This document shows, one piece after another, positions 25,256 to 36,215 of a stretch of DNA of 64,000 nt. The stretch is from Psettodes erumei (lineage: Eukaryota > Chordata > Actinopteri > Pleuronectiformes > Psettodidae): assembly GCA_016785225.1 (NCBI GenBank), contig JAFBJZ010000109.1, positions 2,046,001 through 2,110,000 of the forward strand, written 5' to 3'. The notes beneath the pieces are model-generated. The model was not told the origin of the DNA. It saw only the letters and a program-made list of their open reading frames with translations, and did not search any database. Positions within the stretch are counted from its first letter, which is position 1; each line of letters begins with the position of its first letter. The translations under genes and the position numbers were made by a program.

Positions 25256-26205
25256 GTTCTTCAATTCATTTCCTCCTCAGAATGAGTTATAATATCTTGA
25301 TCTCCTGTCCTGTTCCTCTAGGGCCATCATGAGGTCAACCAGTAGTTTGTTTATCTGCCAAACAAGTGACATTTCTGTCAGCATCAGCTGCACCTAAAGC
25401 TGCAGTGAGTTTTTACAAGCAAATGGAGTTAGCTTTAAAACTTGAACAAGTACAATGTCGAGGTCCCTCCCCATCCAATCCAGCCCTGCCCCCAAACACT
25501 GCAGAGGAGCATGTAGGCTATCACCCATAGCAACGACAGACTCCACGAATAGTGACAGCATGGAGCTAATTATGGTATTTTTTTTCATAGAAAATGTAAC
25601 AAGACATAATTCAACATGGATAATTACATGTAGAGTGGACATTTTGCCATCTCCTCACCTGGCCTTAAGATTTTAAAAACGTGTAGCTCCCTCCACCCCA
25701 TTATTGGTCCTCGATTATTCACAAGCACAGTAAAATTCTTTCTTTTCAGCCATCCTTCCCTCCTTAATTTTTCCCCTTACTCTCTGCAATAGCCTTTGTG
25801 TTTGTCGATCCAGAGTTGGTCATGAACGAGCAAGAGAGTGCACATGTGACTGAGAGCAGGGGGTAGCAGGGATTAACAGGCCACACACTCCCCGTTAGCT
25901 CTGATTGGTTCTGCAGACGTGGGCACAACAGACTCTTTCAAGAATGTTGTCCAATCAAAGTGGTCGTTTTCACAAATATGAAAAAAGTTATTCTTAGAAA
26001 AAATACTGATTGCAGCTTTAATGTTGTGCGCTAATAAGCATATGTTAGCATGCTAACAGACGATATTATTTTGGTTTAAACGTTAAACATTAGGCTAGAT
26101 CCACTTCGCATTAGCACATTGTGAACCTATTAGCAGGCTGATTTTAGCATTTAGCTCAAATCACCATTAAAAACATCAAATACAAACTCAGCAGAGCTGC
26201 TAATG
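25256..26205 (+). repeat. Older dispersed repeat split by a MITE
   Basis: The left part (25256-25394) carries 'CTCCTCAGAATGAGTTATAA', 'GCCATCATGAGGTCAA' and 'CATTTCTGTCAGCATCAGCTG'. The right part (26021-26205) carries 'GCTAATAAGCATATGTTAG', 'CATGCTAACA' and 'TTAGCATTTAGCTCAAA'. As I recall this teleost repeat, these parts are normally contiguous, so the sequence between them is a later insertion. Confidence 0.65.
25397..26018. mobile_element. MITE-like element with TA target duplication
   Basis: 622 bases bounded by TA on both sides (25395-25396 and 26019-26020). The left end reads AAGCTGCAGTGAGT; the right end reverse-complements to AAGCTGCAATCAGT (12 of 14 identical, first 8 perfect). It sits precisely inside another dispersed repeat. 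It has no transposase coding capacity, so it is a non-autonomous DNA element. The TA target suggests Tc1/mariner-type mobilisation, which is inference. Its interior resembles a common teleost element containing CCAATCA and GATTGGTTCTG words. Confidence 0.7.
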
Positions 26206-27623
26206 TACGATCAACCATACATTATAACAACTTATTCTGGGTACTAAAAGTCGGGGAAAACTTTGCTACGGCGATTTTATCCAATTTGTATATTAGCAAT
26301 TTTTACAATCTGTCTCCCAACTGTAAAGTAGTACAAAACTAAATGGAGTATCCCTTTAAAAGAAGTTGCTTGTTCAAGATTGAGTGGTGACATCAAAAAG
26401 GCCTTGCCATAATACATAAAACATCAGTGTTCCTGCTCACATTCTGCTTATCAGTGCCATTATGAGTCACATGACACCAACACACAGCTAAAAAAAAAAA
26501 TGAGCCAAGATATTTGCAGTTTGTATTAATGTTTGGGCTGTTAATGTGGTAAGTGTAAAACAGAACAAAACATGAAATGCAGTTGATAAAAATACACCAA
26601 AATAAAGGAAATATGATTGTGGGATCACAGGAATATAAACACTAAAGCACTGTCCGATACATTGTAATAAAGGCACTATCAGTTAAACCTCTCACCTCGT
26701 CTCTTTCTGCTGGAAATAACCCTGTGACCAAGTCATATCTGTTTAACCCTGTACTCAAACATTCTATTCACTGCTGATTAGTACCTTTCTCCTGCCCCAT
26801 GTGGTCCTTTCACGGGATAAAATAAACAGCAGCAGTCAGTTTTATCAAAATATGCACATCACTATCTCTGTGATAACATTTTCATACAATGTGTTAAACA
26901 CATCTAAAAATTGAGAACATCTCAGTGGAATAAAAAAAATTACTAGTCACGCACCAAAGGATGCAATGGTCCAATCTATTTTCTATCATTTGGTCCAAAA
27001 ATATACCACTGCATGTTAATATAGTATGTACAGATGTAGTTTTGTTTTTTAGCGTTCTGTAACAGCTACATCTTCTGTTATTTGTAAACAATTACTGGTG
27101 CACCTAAAATGTAGAGTTCAAAAAACACTAATACATAATCCACAAACTTGTTTCTATGTCCAATCTCTGCACAGAAAAAAGACATTTAAATATGGTTTCA
27201 AACTTGCTGACCTAGTTGAGGTTTGCTGCTTTTATCTCAATGGGTCACACAAAAGCCAAACACATAACAACACATAATAATAATCTCTGTGTTTGGGTTT
27301 TGAGATGCACCTGTTTCAATGACAATTTCAGCCCACTCAGAGTAGAAATTCTTTCTCACAGCTCAGACTGACAGTTAATCCATGTTGGGTTTTCTTGACA
27401 ACAATAGAAAAATACACACATTCCTAATAGAAATTTCACTGTACAGTCTGAAAAGGCTTGTCTGCACTTTAACAGGGTCAAATTAGAATCCCAGAAAAAG
27501 CTGAAGTACAGCAACACTAAATCCAGCATTCACCAGCATCACTTGGAGTCTCTCTTGGTGTCCCAGTGTATATGACTTCTAACAGAGTCTGTGCAGCCCT
27601 TGTCACCATTTCTGGCTACACTT
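26206..27623. other. 3' flank and probable 3' UTR of hs2st1
   Basis: No additional coding exon. The part nearest 27.6 kb is expected to be 3' UTR of hs2st1 on the - strand. I did not find a convincing AATAAA in the first few hundred bases, so the transcript end is undetermined. The UTR in mammals is long. Confidence 0.4.
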
Positions 27624-27850
27624 TCAGTTCACCTTGGGGTAGATCTTTTCATAGACGAAGCTCTGGGCCAGGACATAAAGTTCTCCATCCTTTTCCCTGA
27701 CAGCGTGGGCACGCACAAACTGAAACTGTTCAAGTGCAAACTCGTAAAATTCATTTTCTATTTTCCAGATGTCAGACTGCTGCAGCTTGGTTATTGTCTC
27801 TTTGGTTGGAGGCTTCTTCTCAGTGGTCTTGCGCAGATGTGACTTTTTTC
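27624..27850 (-). CDS. hs2st1: hs2st1 coding exon 7 and stop
   Basis: Acceptor CTCTAG|GAAAAA. Encodes KKSHLRKTTEKK, the C-terminal helices (WKIENEFYEFALEQFQFVRA) and the ending YEKIYPKVN followed by TGA at 27624-27626. The intron before it is only 110 bases. Confidence 0.96.
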
Positions 27851-30800
27851 CTAGAGTAACATAAGATAGTTTAATGAGTCTGTTAGCCTGGGCAACACAG
27901 CTAAGCTTCATATGCTGATTGTTAGGGGGAGCAAAATGAATGATGCACTGTGCTTGGTACCTGTCCTGTAGAGCTCTGTGGCTCCCTTGAAGAAGCGTGG
28001 CAGTGCTGCTTCTAGGATCATGATGAAGTCCTCCAGCTCCTCAGTAACTCCAACCAGCAGGTACTCATTCACCAGGTTGTATTTGGCCTGTTCCAGGGCC
28101 CATCTACTTCCTGCATTCCTGCACACAGTGTGTTAAACATTGAACAACAAGCGCCTACAGTACATCTCAGATAAATCTACTTAGCATTTCTTCTGTGTTT
28201 GCCCTGCCCTAAAATTCAGTGCTTTGGCTCTGTTTGCCATGGGCTTCTGAAGTTGAATGCTCCATTCTTAGTTGTTATGCTATCTGAGGATCTCATTATT
28301 TTTCACAACAATATAGTGATAAAAATTTTAGGAATTATTTTCTGTTTATATTTGCCCATCCATCCATCCTTTTTCACTACACCTTATCCGTGCAGGGTCG
28401 GCAGGGTGCTGGGGTCCATCCCAGTTGACTTTGGGCGAGGGTTGGGTACACCCTGGACAGGTCCCAGTCTTACATAGGGCTGACACATAGAGTCACACCT
28501 ATTTAGAGTTGTCAATCAACCTGACCTGCATGTTTTTGGTGGAGTGGTAGGAGAAAACCCACACAGGCACAGGGAGAACATGCAAATTGGGGTGAGCTAT
28601 ATCAACCTTCTTACTGTGAGGCTAGAGTGCACTGAACCACCATGCCTCTGTTTATTTGTGGGACACTTATAGACAATTACACTGAGCTATAGTGATCTTT
28701 TTTAAAGATGTCAGTGAAAGAAAAGTCCATTATAAATCATAAAAGTCCATTACAAATTATACTTACAACTTGTAAGTCTTGAGCGCACATTCAGTAAGCT
28801 ATTACAATAGTTGTAGACATTAGTAGCATCACTCAAGAATATTCAAATTTAATCATGACATTCAAAAGTGCTGTTTTGTTTGTACATAACAGCATCACAT
28901 GCAGTGCTGGTAACTGAAGTTGTACAATGTTATTGATATCTGACTGACCACCCTGAGGTACAGTTGACAGTTTTGCACTATAACTGCTCAAGATAACATT
29001 ACATTTACCTTTGTACACTGACAGTATGACCAGGTTCACAGCATCCAGATGCCGAGCTTTTAGGGTAACAGACTTAAGATGACATGATGTGCATAAAAGT
29101 TCAGGTGAGGAATTCCAACTACAATAACGACTGCAAAGCTAGCTGCATGTCTGAACCTGATGCAAGTGATTACCAAAACAGTCTTTGTAGAATGAGACCT
29201 GTTTTATGTCTCTTTGTTGGTCTTTTACTAAGAGCAAAATCACAGAGCCAAATCCTCATTTATTTTTTCAAACAAGGAAAATTATACAGAGTGCTGTGTC
29301 TTCTTTCACAAAACTACAGTTGGCCAAGTGTAAATGTACAGGGATTACAGCTGGTGAAATCAATTCTTGCCTACTAAGACTTGCTTCAGCTTGTTAAGAT
29401 GCAGTTAATTGTGTTGTTCTTAAATGTGTGGCTCTCGCACATTGAAAATCGCACCGTTCCTGTTTTGAAATAAAAACAAGAAGCACTTGGACTGCCTTAA
29501 GTCCTGCTGTGATCTCCCCTTTCACCTCATTAACATGCAAATTTGTGCAGCAAGGCACAACAAAGTCCAAATCAGATCATCTATTCCATGTTAAGAACCT
29601 GTGGTGTGAGCATGCAGCTTCTACTATGTGTTGTTCCTGAGTTATCCTGTTCCCAAGGAAAATCAGTTCCCTCCTAATTAGGCTAATTGGCTCTTTAATT
29701 AGCAGAGGGATTTTTTTCCACACCAACATTTTTGTCTTTGCATACTACATGTCTGGAATTAATCTTGAACTCGTTAGTAAGTGTTAAGGGGCTACAGCAA
29801 TTCCTGGGAAATCAGTGTTCCCTCATTAATATGCAAATCTCTGCAGAAAGATCTAATCAGATCATCTACTGCACCTGTGGTGTAGGTATGAATTTCCTGC
29901 TATGTACTGTATAGCTCTTGAGTTGTTGTGTCTGCATGTCCAGCATGATGACAGGGATGATGGGTGCAGCAATGAATTGCTGAACCCTAACGTGCATTAG
30001 TGTGATTGTGTCGTGCTTGTGATGATGGAGGTGCAGCCCACTCACCAGCACTCTGAGTGGTGGCCACAGAAGAAGGGGATCTGCAGCCATAGTTTCTCAG
30101 GAGCGCAGTCAGATCCCCCCGATGACACGCATTCATCAAAGGTCTGAAAGACAACATGGACACTTGCTCTCACCAATGAATGTGCTGTTTCAAACAAAAG
30201 GCCGGGAGGGCCGTCAGACAAAAGATCAATGAGTGAGAACTGCAACTGAAGACCTTTTTGTCCCCTTGTTTTCTTCGCCGAAGGCCAGGTCTGTAGTCAT
30301 CCCCAAAACGCAGAAAGTAGTAGTAGGACACCAGCCGCTCTATGGGGTCTCGCACCACATTTATGTACATGGGCTTCCCCTTCACACCATACCTACAGAA
30401 AAAGAGCTGATCTTACTACAGATTCCATTTACACTGAACAGACACTGAAGACCCTAAAGCAGCTAACTTTTATACAGCAAGTTTCTCGCATTTCTTCCAC
30501 TTAAGGATCGGCTTTTCCATTAGTGAAAGACTAGTGAAAGTGGCAGCATCAGTGAGGACTGAGACTGCAACTTAACGGGATCTCTCTCACTGAAAACACT
30601 CCCACCATTAGGATAATTACCTGAGATCAGTGAAATGATAGTGTCAAGGGAGATAAGGGCAACAATGCTATTAATCAACACTAAAGCACACGTTAGCAAT
30701 CAATACATGACCTCCCTTTATCTGCTCCGCTAACTGTTTGTAACTAATCTGGATATTAATGGTATTACAGGAAATGAAGGGGCCTTACTTTGAGAAGTCC

Positions 30801-33800
30801 AGATAAGCTACATGACCGTGGTAGAAGCCGGGCTTCATCTCCCTCCATGAGGTGACGTTCCTGACGAAGCGCACCTGTAGCCAAAGATAATGGAAACTAA
30901 TTATGGAGCAGACGGGAAACTGCAGGAAATGGAAAAGCACAGCAACTACAAAGAAGTTTAAATGGCTCCTTTTGTTGAAGACGGACACATTTATATTTCT
31001 ACCCCAAGGAAACTGATCCCAATTTTGTACATTAATAGTGTGGTCAGTCTTTGCAGGTTTGTGGAGGTCTGTAAAGTAGTTTTTTGAGAATTCATGGCAG
31101 GGAAATCATATCGGCTCGCAAAAAGGCATTGATCCCAAGCGGCAGTCAATCAGCTGCACGTGTGGGTGGGTCTCAGACTTCCTGTGTCAATAGGAAGGGT
31201 GTAGGTTCAGTTTCTGAGGCATGGGGGGACACAATGTCCAACATTTATACCAATATTGATATTCAGAATTACAAATCTCATTAACATTAACGTTTTTACA
31301 TAGCACTACCAAAATCAGTTGTTGACACGACTAAGGCTAAGAGAGTCTCATCAGGATGGTTCATATATTGACATTTGTGCTGAAGTCGGCACAGACGAAC
31401 TCGAGCATAAGAAGGTGCGGCTGTCTCGACAGAGGGCCCACAGTGTCAGGCTGTAAATTAGTCAAAACAGGTTGTACCAACATCCGGTGGCTTCCAAGTA
31501 TTCAGGCCCTATCACATTTGGCACACTCAATTTATGTTGCAAAATTATTCAAATCTCATCTTCAGATAAGTATTCTGATGATCCTGCTGTGGCACTCCAG
31601 ATTGTGGTCCGAAGCATCCTGTGTGCTTTAATTATATTTGAGACGCATCACCAACTTTACAGGGGTTGAGCTGAGATAAAGTGAACTGACTGGACACAGC
31701 TGGGAAAGACACACATCTGTACATACAAGGTCCCACAATCCACACTTCCTGTCAGGACAAGAACCAAGCCACAAAGTCCTCTGTGATCAATTGCTGGGAG
31801 ACACAGATCAGGACAAAGATATGAAATTGAAACCAAAAGGGATTTTGAAAAGTGGGGAGGGACCCCAGAGTCCCCAACAGAAATGATGTGGTACGTTTCA
31901 CCAGCTGTTTAATGTCTCACATAAATGTACCTTCAAGTAGAAGTTTTATCAGTTAAAATCAAACAGAACTAATTTCAACCCGATGCCCCTTTTAACTCCA
32001 AACAGCCTTTCTACAGACCTGCACACCACCTCCATTTATTTCTGTTATCTTTGACACACACTCTGTGGGATGAGAGCACAAAAAACACGGCCAAGTAAAA
32101 CCGTATTCAACAGCACTGGCTGAGCTCAAAGCTGTGACTGGAAACCAATTTGAATGTCCCTGTAGTAAAAAGGAGTCGCACTGTGAGGTAGCAGCAGACC
32201 GACTCTTTCCCCTCATCTCTGTTTGATCGTGTGCAGAGGAAGCAGACCGTTTGGGAGATGGCAGACAGGATATTACCTTGGCACGAGCTGCCAAAAATAA
32301 CACCAGCATTGCTTTGGGACATTTGCAGTATGTGTCCTAAACTGCACTGAGAGCAGTACAAACGCAGCCAGTGTAAGAGGTGGTAACGTGCGCCGTTGCC
32401 ATGCAGATTCCCTGGAGCTTTTTAAAACATGCCCAGTCGGTGTATTTGTGGTGGAAACATCAACATTTTATAACATGTTCACTGTCAAAACAAAACTTTG
32501 CATTTAAAATGAAGACTGAACTATGATGCTGAAGTACTGACTTTCAGCTTTAAGAAATACTGAGGTGGTGGGAGAACAGACCTGAAGACCAAGATTCATC
32601 TCAATAGTGTCAACAGTCTACAGAGCTACAGATTGTGAGTGATGAGTTAGTCCATAGAAAACTAATTGCTAATCAGTCATTATGAAAGTGGTCTCCCTTC
32701 ATAAGCGGACGAGGCCTCAGAGTTTTGGGCCACAGTTTGTATTTGTTTATACAGTATATATATTAAACAAGGAAGGCTACAACAAACAGGACCTGAGAGA
32801 CAAAATGTGGCTGCTCACACAGGAAGGAATAATTCAAAAGAGTTGATTATTCCTGAATTCAGCATTTCATTTAGTTCCACGTGAGCTAATTTTAAAAAAG
32901 TTAAAATGTGATGTCATGGTAGAAAATTGTGATTCAAAAATCGTACAGCCCTGTCTGTTTTTCTTACTCTGCAGATTCTCCTACAGGAGTCTCTGTCAAA
33001 TTTTAAATACAAGCAGATGATGGAAGCAAGACACAGAATTTACAGACACTCAACAAACAAACAGTGCTCATACTGGTACTGCACTGCACTGATGTTAGTT
33101 AAGGCGACTGATATGGCAGAGCTCAAGGCCCCTAGATCATTTCCAAGAACGACAAGTCCTACACTCAAGTGAAAATGTTTCATGCTACCACCAGTACAGT
33201 TCTGGCCACAACAAAGTGCTATTTTTAATTCCAGGCTTCAGTTGTTATAATCAAAGTGCAATAAGCCCATGATGAGCTGAGCATCTGTCGTACCGACAAA
33301 GGACTTTTTCGATCTTTGCATCTTTGTTGTCTTTGAGTACGTTCTGCTTAGTATTGTGACAGAAATGTGAGACGTGCTTTCTCACCACCACCTTTCATTT
33401 GTCATTGCGTAGACAAAGTAAAGCTTTTGCTGCACTCGTAAGGTTTGCTGGCACGCTGTACTTAATTCCAACCTTCCAGTTTGGTCCATGTTCTTACCTG
33501 GTCTTGTAAAGACATAACAGGGTTGTTTTTGGTCGTGTTGATGTGCAGGACGTGGAAGCGGTTTTTCCCACACAGGTCGTAAGCGATGTTGGTGAAGGAC
33601 GTGCTGGCAGTCTTGGGCACTCTGTTGTAGATGATGACCATGTCATCTTTTGCCGCCAGTGACGATAATTCCCGTCCAGCATCTTCACTGTGACGCTGCT
33701 CCACTTCAGCTACCTCGTGCCTGGCAATGGCACGTTCTGGAGCGGCAGAAAACAGGAAAAACGCCTACATGTGTACACCTTTGACTATCAAAGACTATCA

Positions 33801-35625
33801 ACTTTCGTAAATTTTAATTGCTTGGTTGTTCATGCCAAGTGTTTCCAAACTGAATTAATATAATCTTCAATTTATATGATTATGGACTGGCTGCTTTTCT
33901 ATGCTGCCCTTAATGAGCTAAAAGTTAGTTGATGCTTGTTATTCTCATTTGGCAGCGCATACAGCAGGTGTGACACCAACAACACAGCAATTAAGACAAA
34001 GACAAAGGTACGGCCGTTGTATAAATGAACAAGTGGTTGTAAAATGTAGGCCAGCAAGGCTTGTTAGCATGCCTTAATTAAGGAAAACAACCCAGCCCTT
34101 CAAAACACAATAAACATCAAAACAAGTAATTAAGATTTGATGGCAATATTGACAGGAGGCATAATTAAAAGTTCTGTCTCTCACTTCTTTTTTCCACTGC
34201 AAGGTTAATTAAAGCCAATCACAGTCCTGTGTGTATCTCTTAGACAGGCGTGTTGCTCAGTGTAACGCAGGCATCCTGCGGTCTAGTCATCCCTTCACTG
34301 GCTGACATGATGAAGAGAGAGGAAGCTCAAACGCTGTGTGTCTGCAGGATGTGTGCCTCTCCATAATTGTTTTTTCCTATCTTAAAGCACGCCTGTGTAT
34401 TATTTGGGGGCTATGAATTGATAATAACTGACTCCACTTAACAGTCATCTTGACTGGACTGCAATGTGGAAAATGTTACAATAAAATGAGGCTTTTTCCT
34501 CCGTCAGATGTCTACTTCAAACAAGCACGACTGTACAACAAACCAAAATTAGCGATCAGTGATTTTAAAATGATTAAAATCTGGGTCAACTTTGTGGCCG
34601 CTGATCTCTATAAAATTTTGGATTAACTTTTGACTGGCAGTTCATGGCTGGCTCAGGTTCAATGCTCTAATTTCCAGACTAGCACTGGTTTTTCAAAGCA
34701 TCCTTCTCAGTCTTCAAACCTGCTTGTTTCACAGAGTGCAGTGGTTAGCAGTCTCTTCAGTGACAACCCAGCCAGCAGTCTACCTACAAGATCAATTTAA
34801 CATGCCATTCATTAAATTCATTTGATTTACCTTAATTTGTCTGAAATTATTTACTTCCTACCTCACTATCTAGCTGCAACCCATAGTATTTAAGAAATGC
34901 TACAGGTGTGCCTTACAGTAGGTGGCACTACCAGGAGTCAAAAAGAAGAAAAGATGCAGAATTCACATAAATTCAAGACATTTTGCTCTGGAATTAATGC
35001 TTCACATTCAGTCACTGCAACACAGAGAGCATGGTGTGCCCATCTGGACTGACTGCACATTCGTCCAAAAATTCTTCAAGCCTGAATGGACATGTTGAAG
35101 GCATTCAGTCTTTGTATGTGAATGACATTTGCAGAGCGATGTCATGAATGTATAAAATGATCCATCTGCCCAATATCAACACAATATCCAACTGGATATG
35201 CTTTGATAGCTGACACTGAGGATGATGATGTATTAGAAAGAAACACGAAATTATTATATTATATCCTGTTTGAAATAAGTAAGGAATTTGTTTGCTGTAA
35301 CTTAAGTCTGTGTGTTAACTTTGCAGACAGCATTAACACTTTATTCTGTTAGAAAGTAGTGCTGCAAAGCCCCGGCACTAAAATCCACTCTTTTGCCACA
35401 ACCAACTTTTGTGTCCGATACATAAAAAGGTGCCTGAGCAGAATAATTCAAAGTAAGAATGTCACGTTTCAAAAGTCAAGCTATCTGTGTTTGGGTCTTA
35501 CCGAGTTTGGCTCGTGACTCTTCCAGATTCTGGATCTGGTTCTCAATGAAGAGCATCCCCACTCCAAACGCCAAAACAGCCAACAGCTGGATCTTGGGCG
35601 GCATCATGATCCTTAAAAGCCCCAT
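27624..35625 (-). CDS. hs2st1: Heparan sulfate 2-O-sulfotransferase 1 (whole gene, 7 coding exons)
   Basis: Transfers sulfate from PAPS to the 2-O position of iduronate (and some glucuronate) in heparan sulfate, in the Golgi. The seven exons join in frame (124, 239, 86, 139, 98, 158 and 227 nt) to 356 codons plus TGA, the same length as the mammalian protein. The N-terminus MGLLRIMMPPK is followed by a membrane anchor at about residues 12-28 and a coiled stem (about 29-70). The 5'-phosphosulfate loop PKTASTSF is at 82-89 with catalytic-core Lys83. His140 and His142 in YHGH, known active-site histidines, are present. The 3'-phosphate site is RDPIERLVS with Arg164 and Ser172, and Arg189 is in LRRRK. 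N-glycosylation sequons at Asn108 (NTT) and Asn127 (NVT) are kept. The start is the ATG at 35625; the frame upstream has no earlier ATG. Teleosts may carry a/b copies; I cannot say which this is. All key residues are intact, so it is probably functional. Confidence 0.97.
27961..28118 (-). CDS. hs2st1: hs2st1 coding exon 6
   Basis: Acceptor GTGCAG|GAATGC, donor ACAG|GTACCA. Encodes NAGSRWALEQAKYNL, the helix VGVTEELEDFIMILEAALP and RFFKGATELYRTG. Confidence 0.96.
28354..28648 (+). repeat. Dispersed teleost repeat in hs2st1 intron 5
   Basis: Starts with a CCATCCATCCATCC run, then 'CTTATCCGTGCAGGGTCGGC', 'GGTACACCCTGGACAGGT', 'AACCTGACCTGCATGT', 'GGGAGAACATGCAAA' and 'ACTGAACCACCATGCC'. I recall this order of words from one of the most abundant teleost interspersed repeats (often classed with LINE 3' ends; class not certain). 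It lies antisense to the host gene and shows moderate decay. Confidence 0.8.
29523..29930. repeat. Diverged direct repeat in hs2st1 intron 5
   Basis: Positions 29523-29650 and 29820-29930 share the same order of words: 'CCTCATTAA(C/T)ATGCAAAT', 'TGCAG', 'AATCAGATCATCTA', 'CCTGTGGTGT', 'CTATGT' and 'GAGTT'. Each copy begins with a POU-type octamer, ATGCAAAT. They are separated by a TAATTA-rich spacer. This could be a repeat family or a duplicated regulatory block. Confidence 0.6.
30046..30143 (-). CDS. hs2st1: hs2st1 coding exon 5
   Basis: Acceptor TTTCAG|ACCTTT, donor TGCTG|GTGAGT. Encodes TFDECVSSGGSDCAPEK to FCGHHSEC with the cysteines of the family. Intron 4 before it is only 110 bases. 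Confidence 0.96.
30254..30392 (-). CDS. hs2st1: hs2st1 coding exon 4
   Basis: Acceptor CTGTAG|GTATGG. Encodes residues 150-196 with the 3'-phosphate-binding segment RDPIERLVSYYYFLRF and the basic RRRKQGDKK. The donor is AAAAAG|GTCTTC, a GT donor but with a poor +3 to +6 match. It is chosen because it alone keeps the family sequence GDKK-TFDEC in frame. Confidence 0.93.
30789..30874 (-). CDS. hs2st1: hs2st1 coding exon 3
   Basis: Acceptor CTGTAG... is read as CTACAG|GTGCGC; donor TCAAA|GTAAGG. Encodes VRFVRNVTSW through YHGHVAYLDFS, carrying His140, His142 and the sequon NVT. Confidence 0.96.
30875..33497. other. hs2st1 intron 2
   Basis: 2.6 kb between exons 3 and 2. No further exon, RNA gene or clear repeat was recognised. 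Confidence 0.7.
33498..33736 (-). CDS. hs2st1: hs2st1 coding exon 2
   Basis: Acceptor CTCCAG|AACGTG, donor GACCAG|GTAAGA. Completes codon 42 and covers residues to 121. It includes the stem ERAIARHEVAEVEQRH, the PAPS loop PKTASTSF and the first glycosylation sequon INTTKNN, ending MSLQDQ. Confidence 0.96.
33737..35501. other. hs2st1 intron 1
   Basis: 1.8 kb between exons 2 and 1. Nothing recognisable beyond ordinary AT-rich sequence. Confidence 0.7.
35502..35625 (-). CDS. hs2st1: hs2st1 coding exon 1
   Basis: Encodes residues 1-41 plus one base of codon 42: the cytosolic tail, signal anchor (IQLLAVLAFGVGMLF) and stem start NQIQNLEESRAKL. The donor is CTCG|GTAAGA on the - strand. The start codon context has T at -3 and G at +4, so it is not optimal. 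Confidence 0.95.
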
Positions 35626-36130
35626 CAATCCAGGAGATGGATCATACCGCGGGCGCAAACAGTGCTGGGTGTCCGATCCACTGCTAATGGCTAGTCCAGC
35701 AAAGCCACTACTAGCTTATGCGGGTAACTAACTAAGTTGATCCACTTTAAACAAACCAAAATAAATTTCGAAAGCGTTAGCTATTTGGCTCCATTAGTTG
35801 TTGCAGGGATAAACACCCACACGGCAGGATTAACTTGATGTTAGTCACACAAACTAATATCAGCTAGCCTCCCTCCTAAGTAACATTATAAAGCCACGTA
35901 AAGCGCATGCTAGCGCCTTTTAAAAATGAAGCTCGTGGTGGCCCCGCGTTGTAAATTCACATTTGCTCTCTTGTAACAGCGCTGCCAACAGACTGAATCC
36001 ACGAAGCTCCATCCACTTAGACACGACTTGAAAGTGGACGAAAAGAAACCGTTACGAGCCACTCCAAACTACAGTTATGCGCAGTAGCTTGTTGCAGAAA
36101 TTAGCATCACTGGAGTGTGCGGCGTCACCT
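35626..36130 (-). promoter_or_regulatory. Probable hs2st1 5' UTR and promoter region
   Basis: Immediately upstream of the hs2st1 start codon, with more CpG than the surroundings (CCGCGGGCGCAAAC at about 35648-35661). The near-palindromic GCGCATGCTAGCGC at 35903-35916 resembles an NRF1 site. No TATA box is obvious, as expected of a housekeeping-type promoter. The transcription start cannot be placed. Confidence 0.45.
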
Positions 36131-36215
36131 TCTTCTTCTCTGTTTAATAGAGGGTCACCAGCCACCGTTAACAATGACCGGCGCTACCTGCTGGACGGGA
36201 GTGTGTATCGTGATA
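36128..36215. repeat. Possible dispersed repeat fragment upstream of hs2st1
   Basis: 'CTTCTTCTTCTCTGTTTAAT' followed by 'GGCGCTACCTGCTGG' recalls a teleost repeat with the words CTTCTTCTTTGTTTTA and CGCCACCTACTGG. Only partial agreement. Confidence 0.3.

Noticed and set aside
35626..35658. Eleven extra codons upstream of hs2st1 ATG
   Set aside because: The frame opens with TTG, and the family's N-terminus MGLLRIMMPPK starts at 35625.
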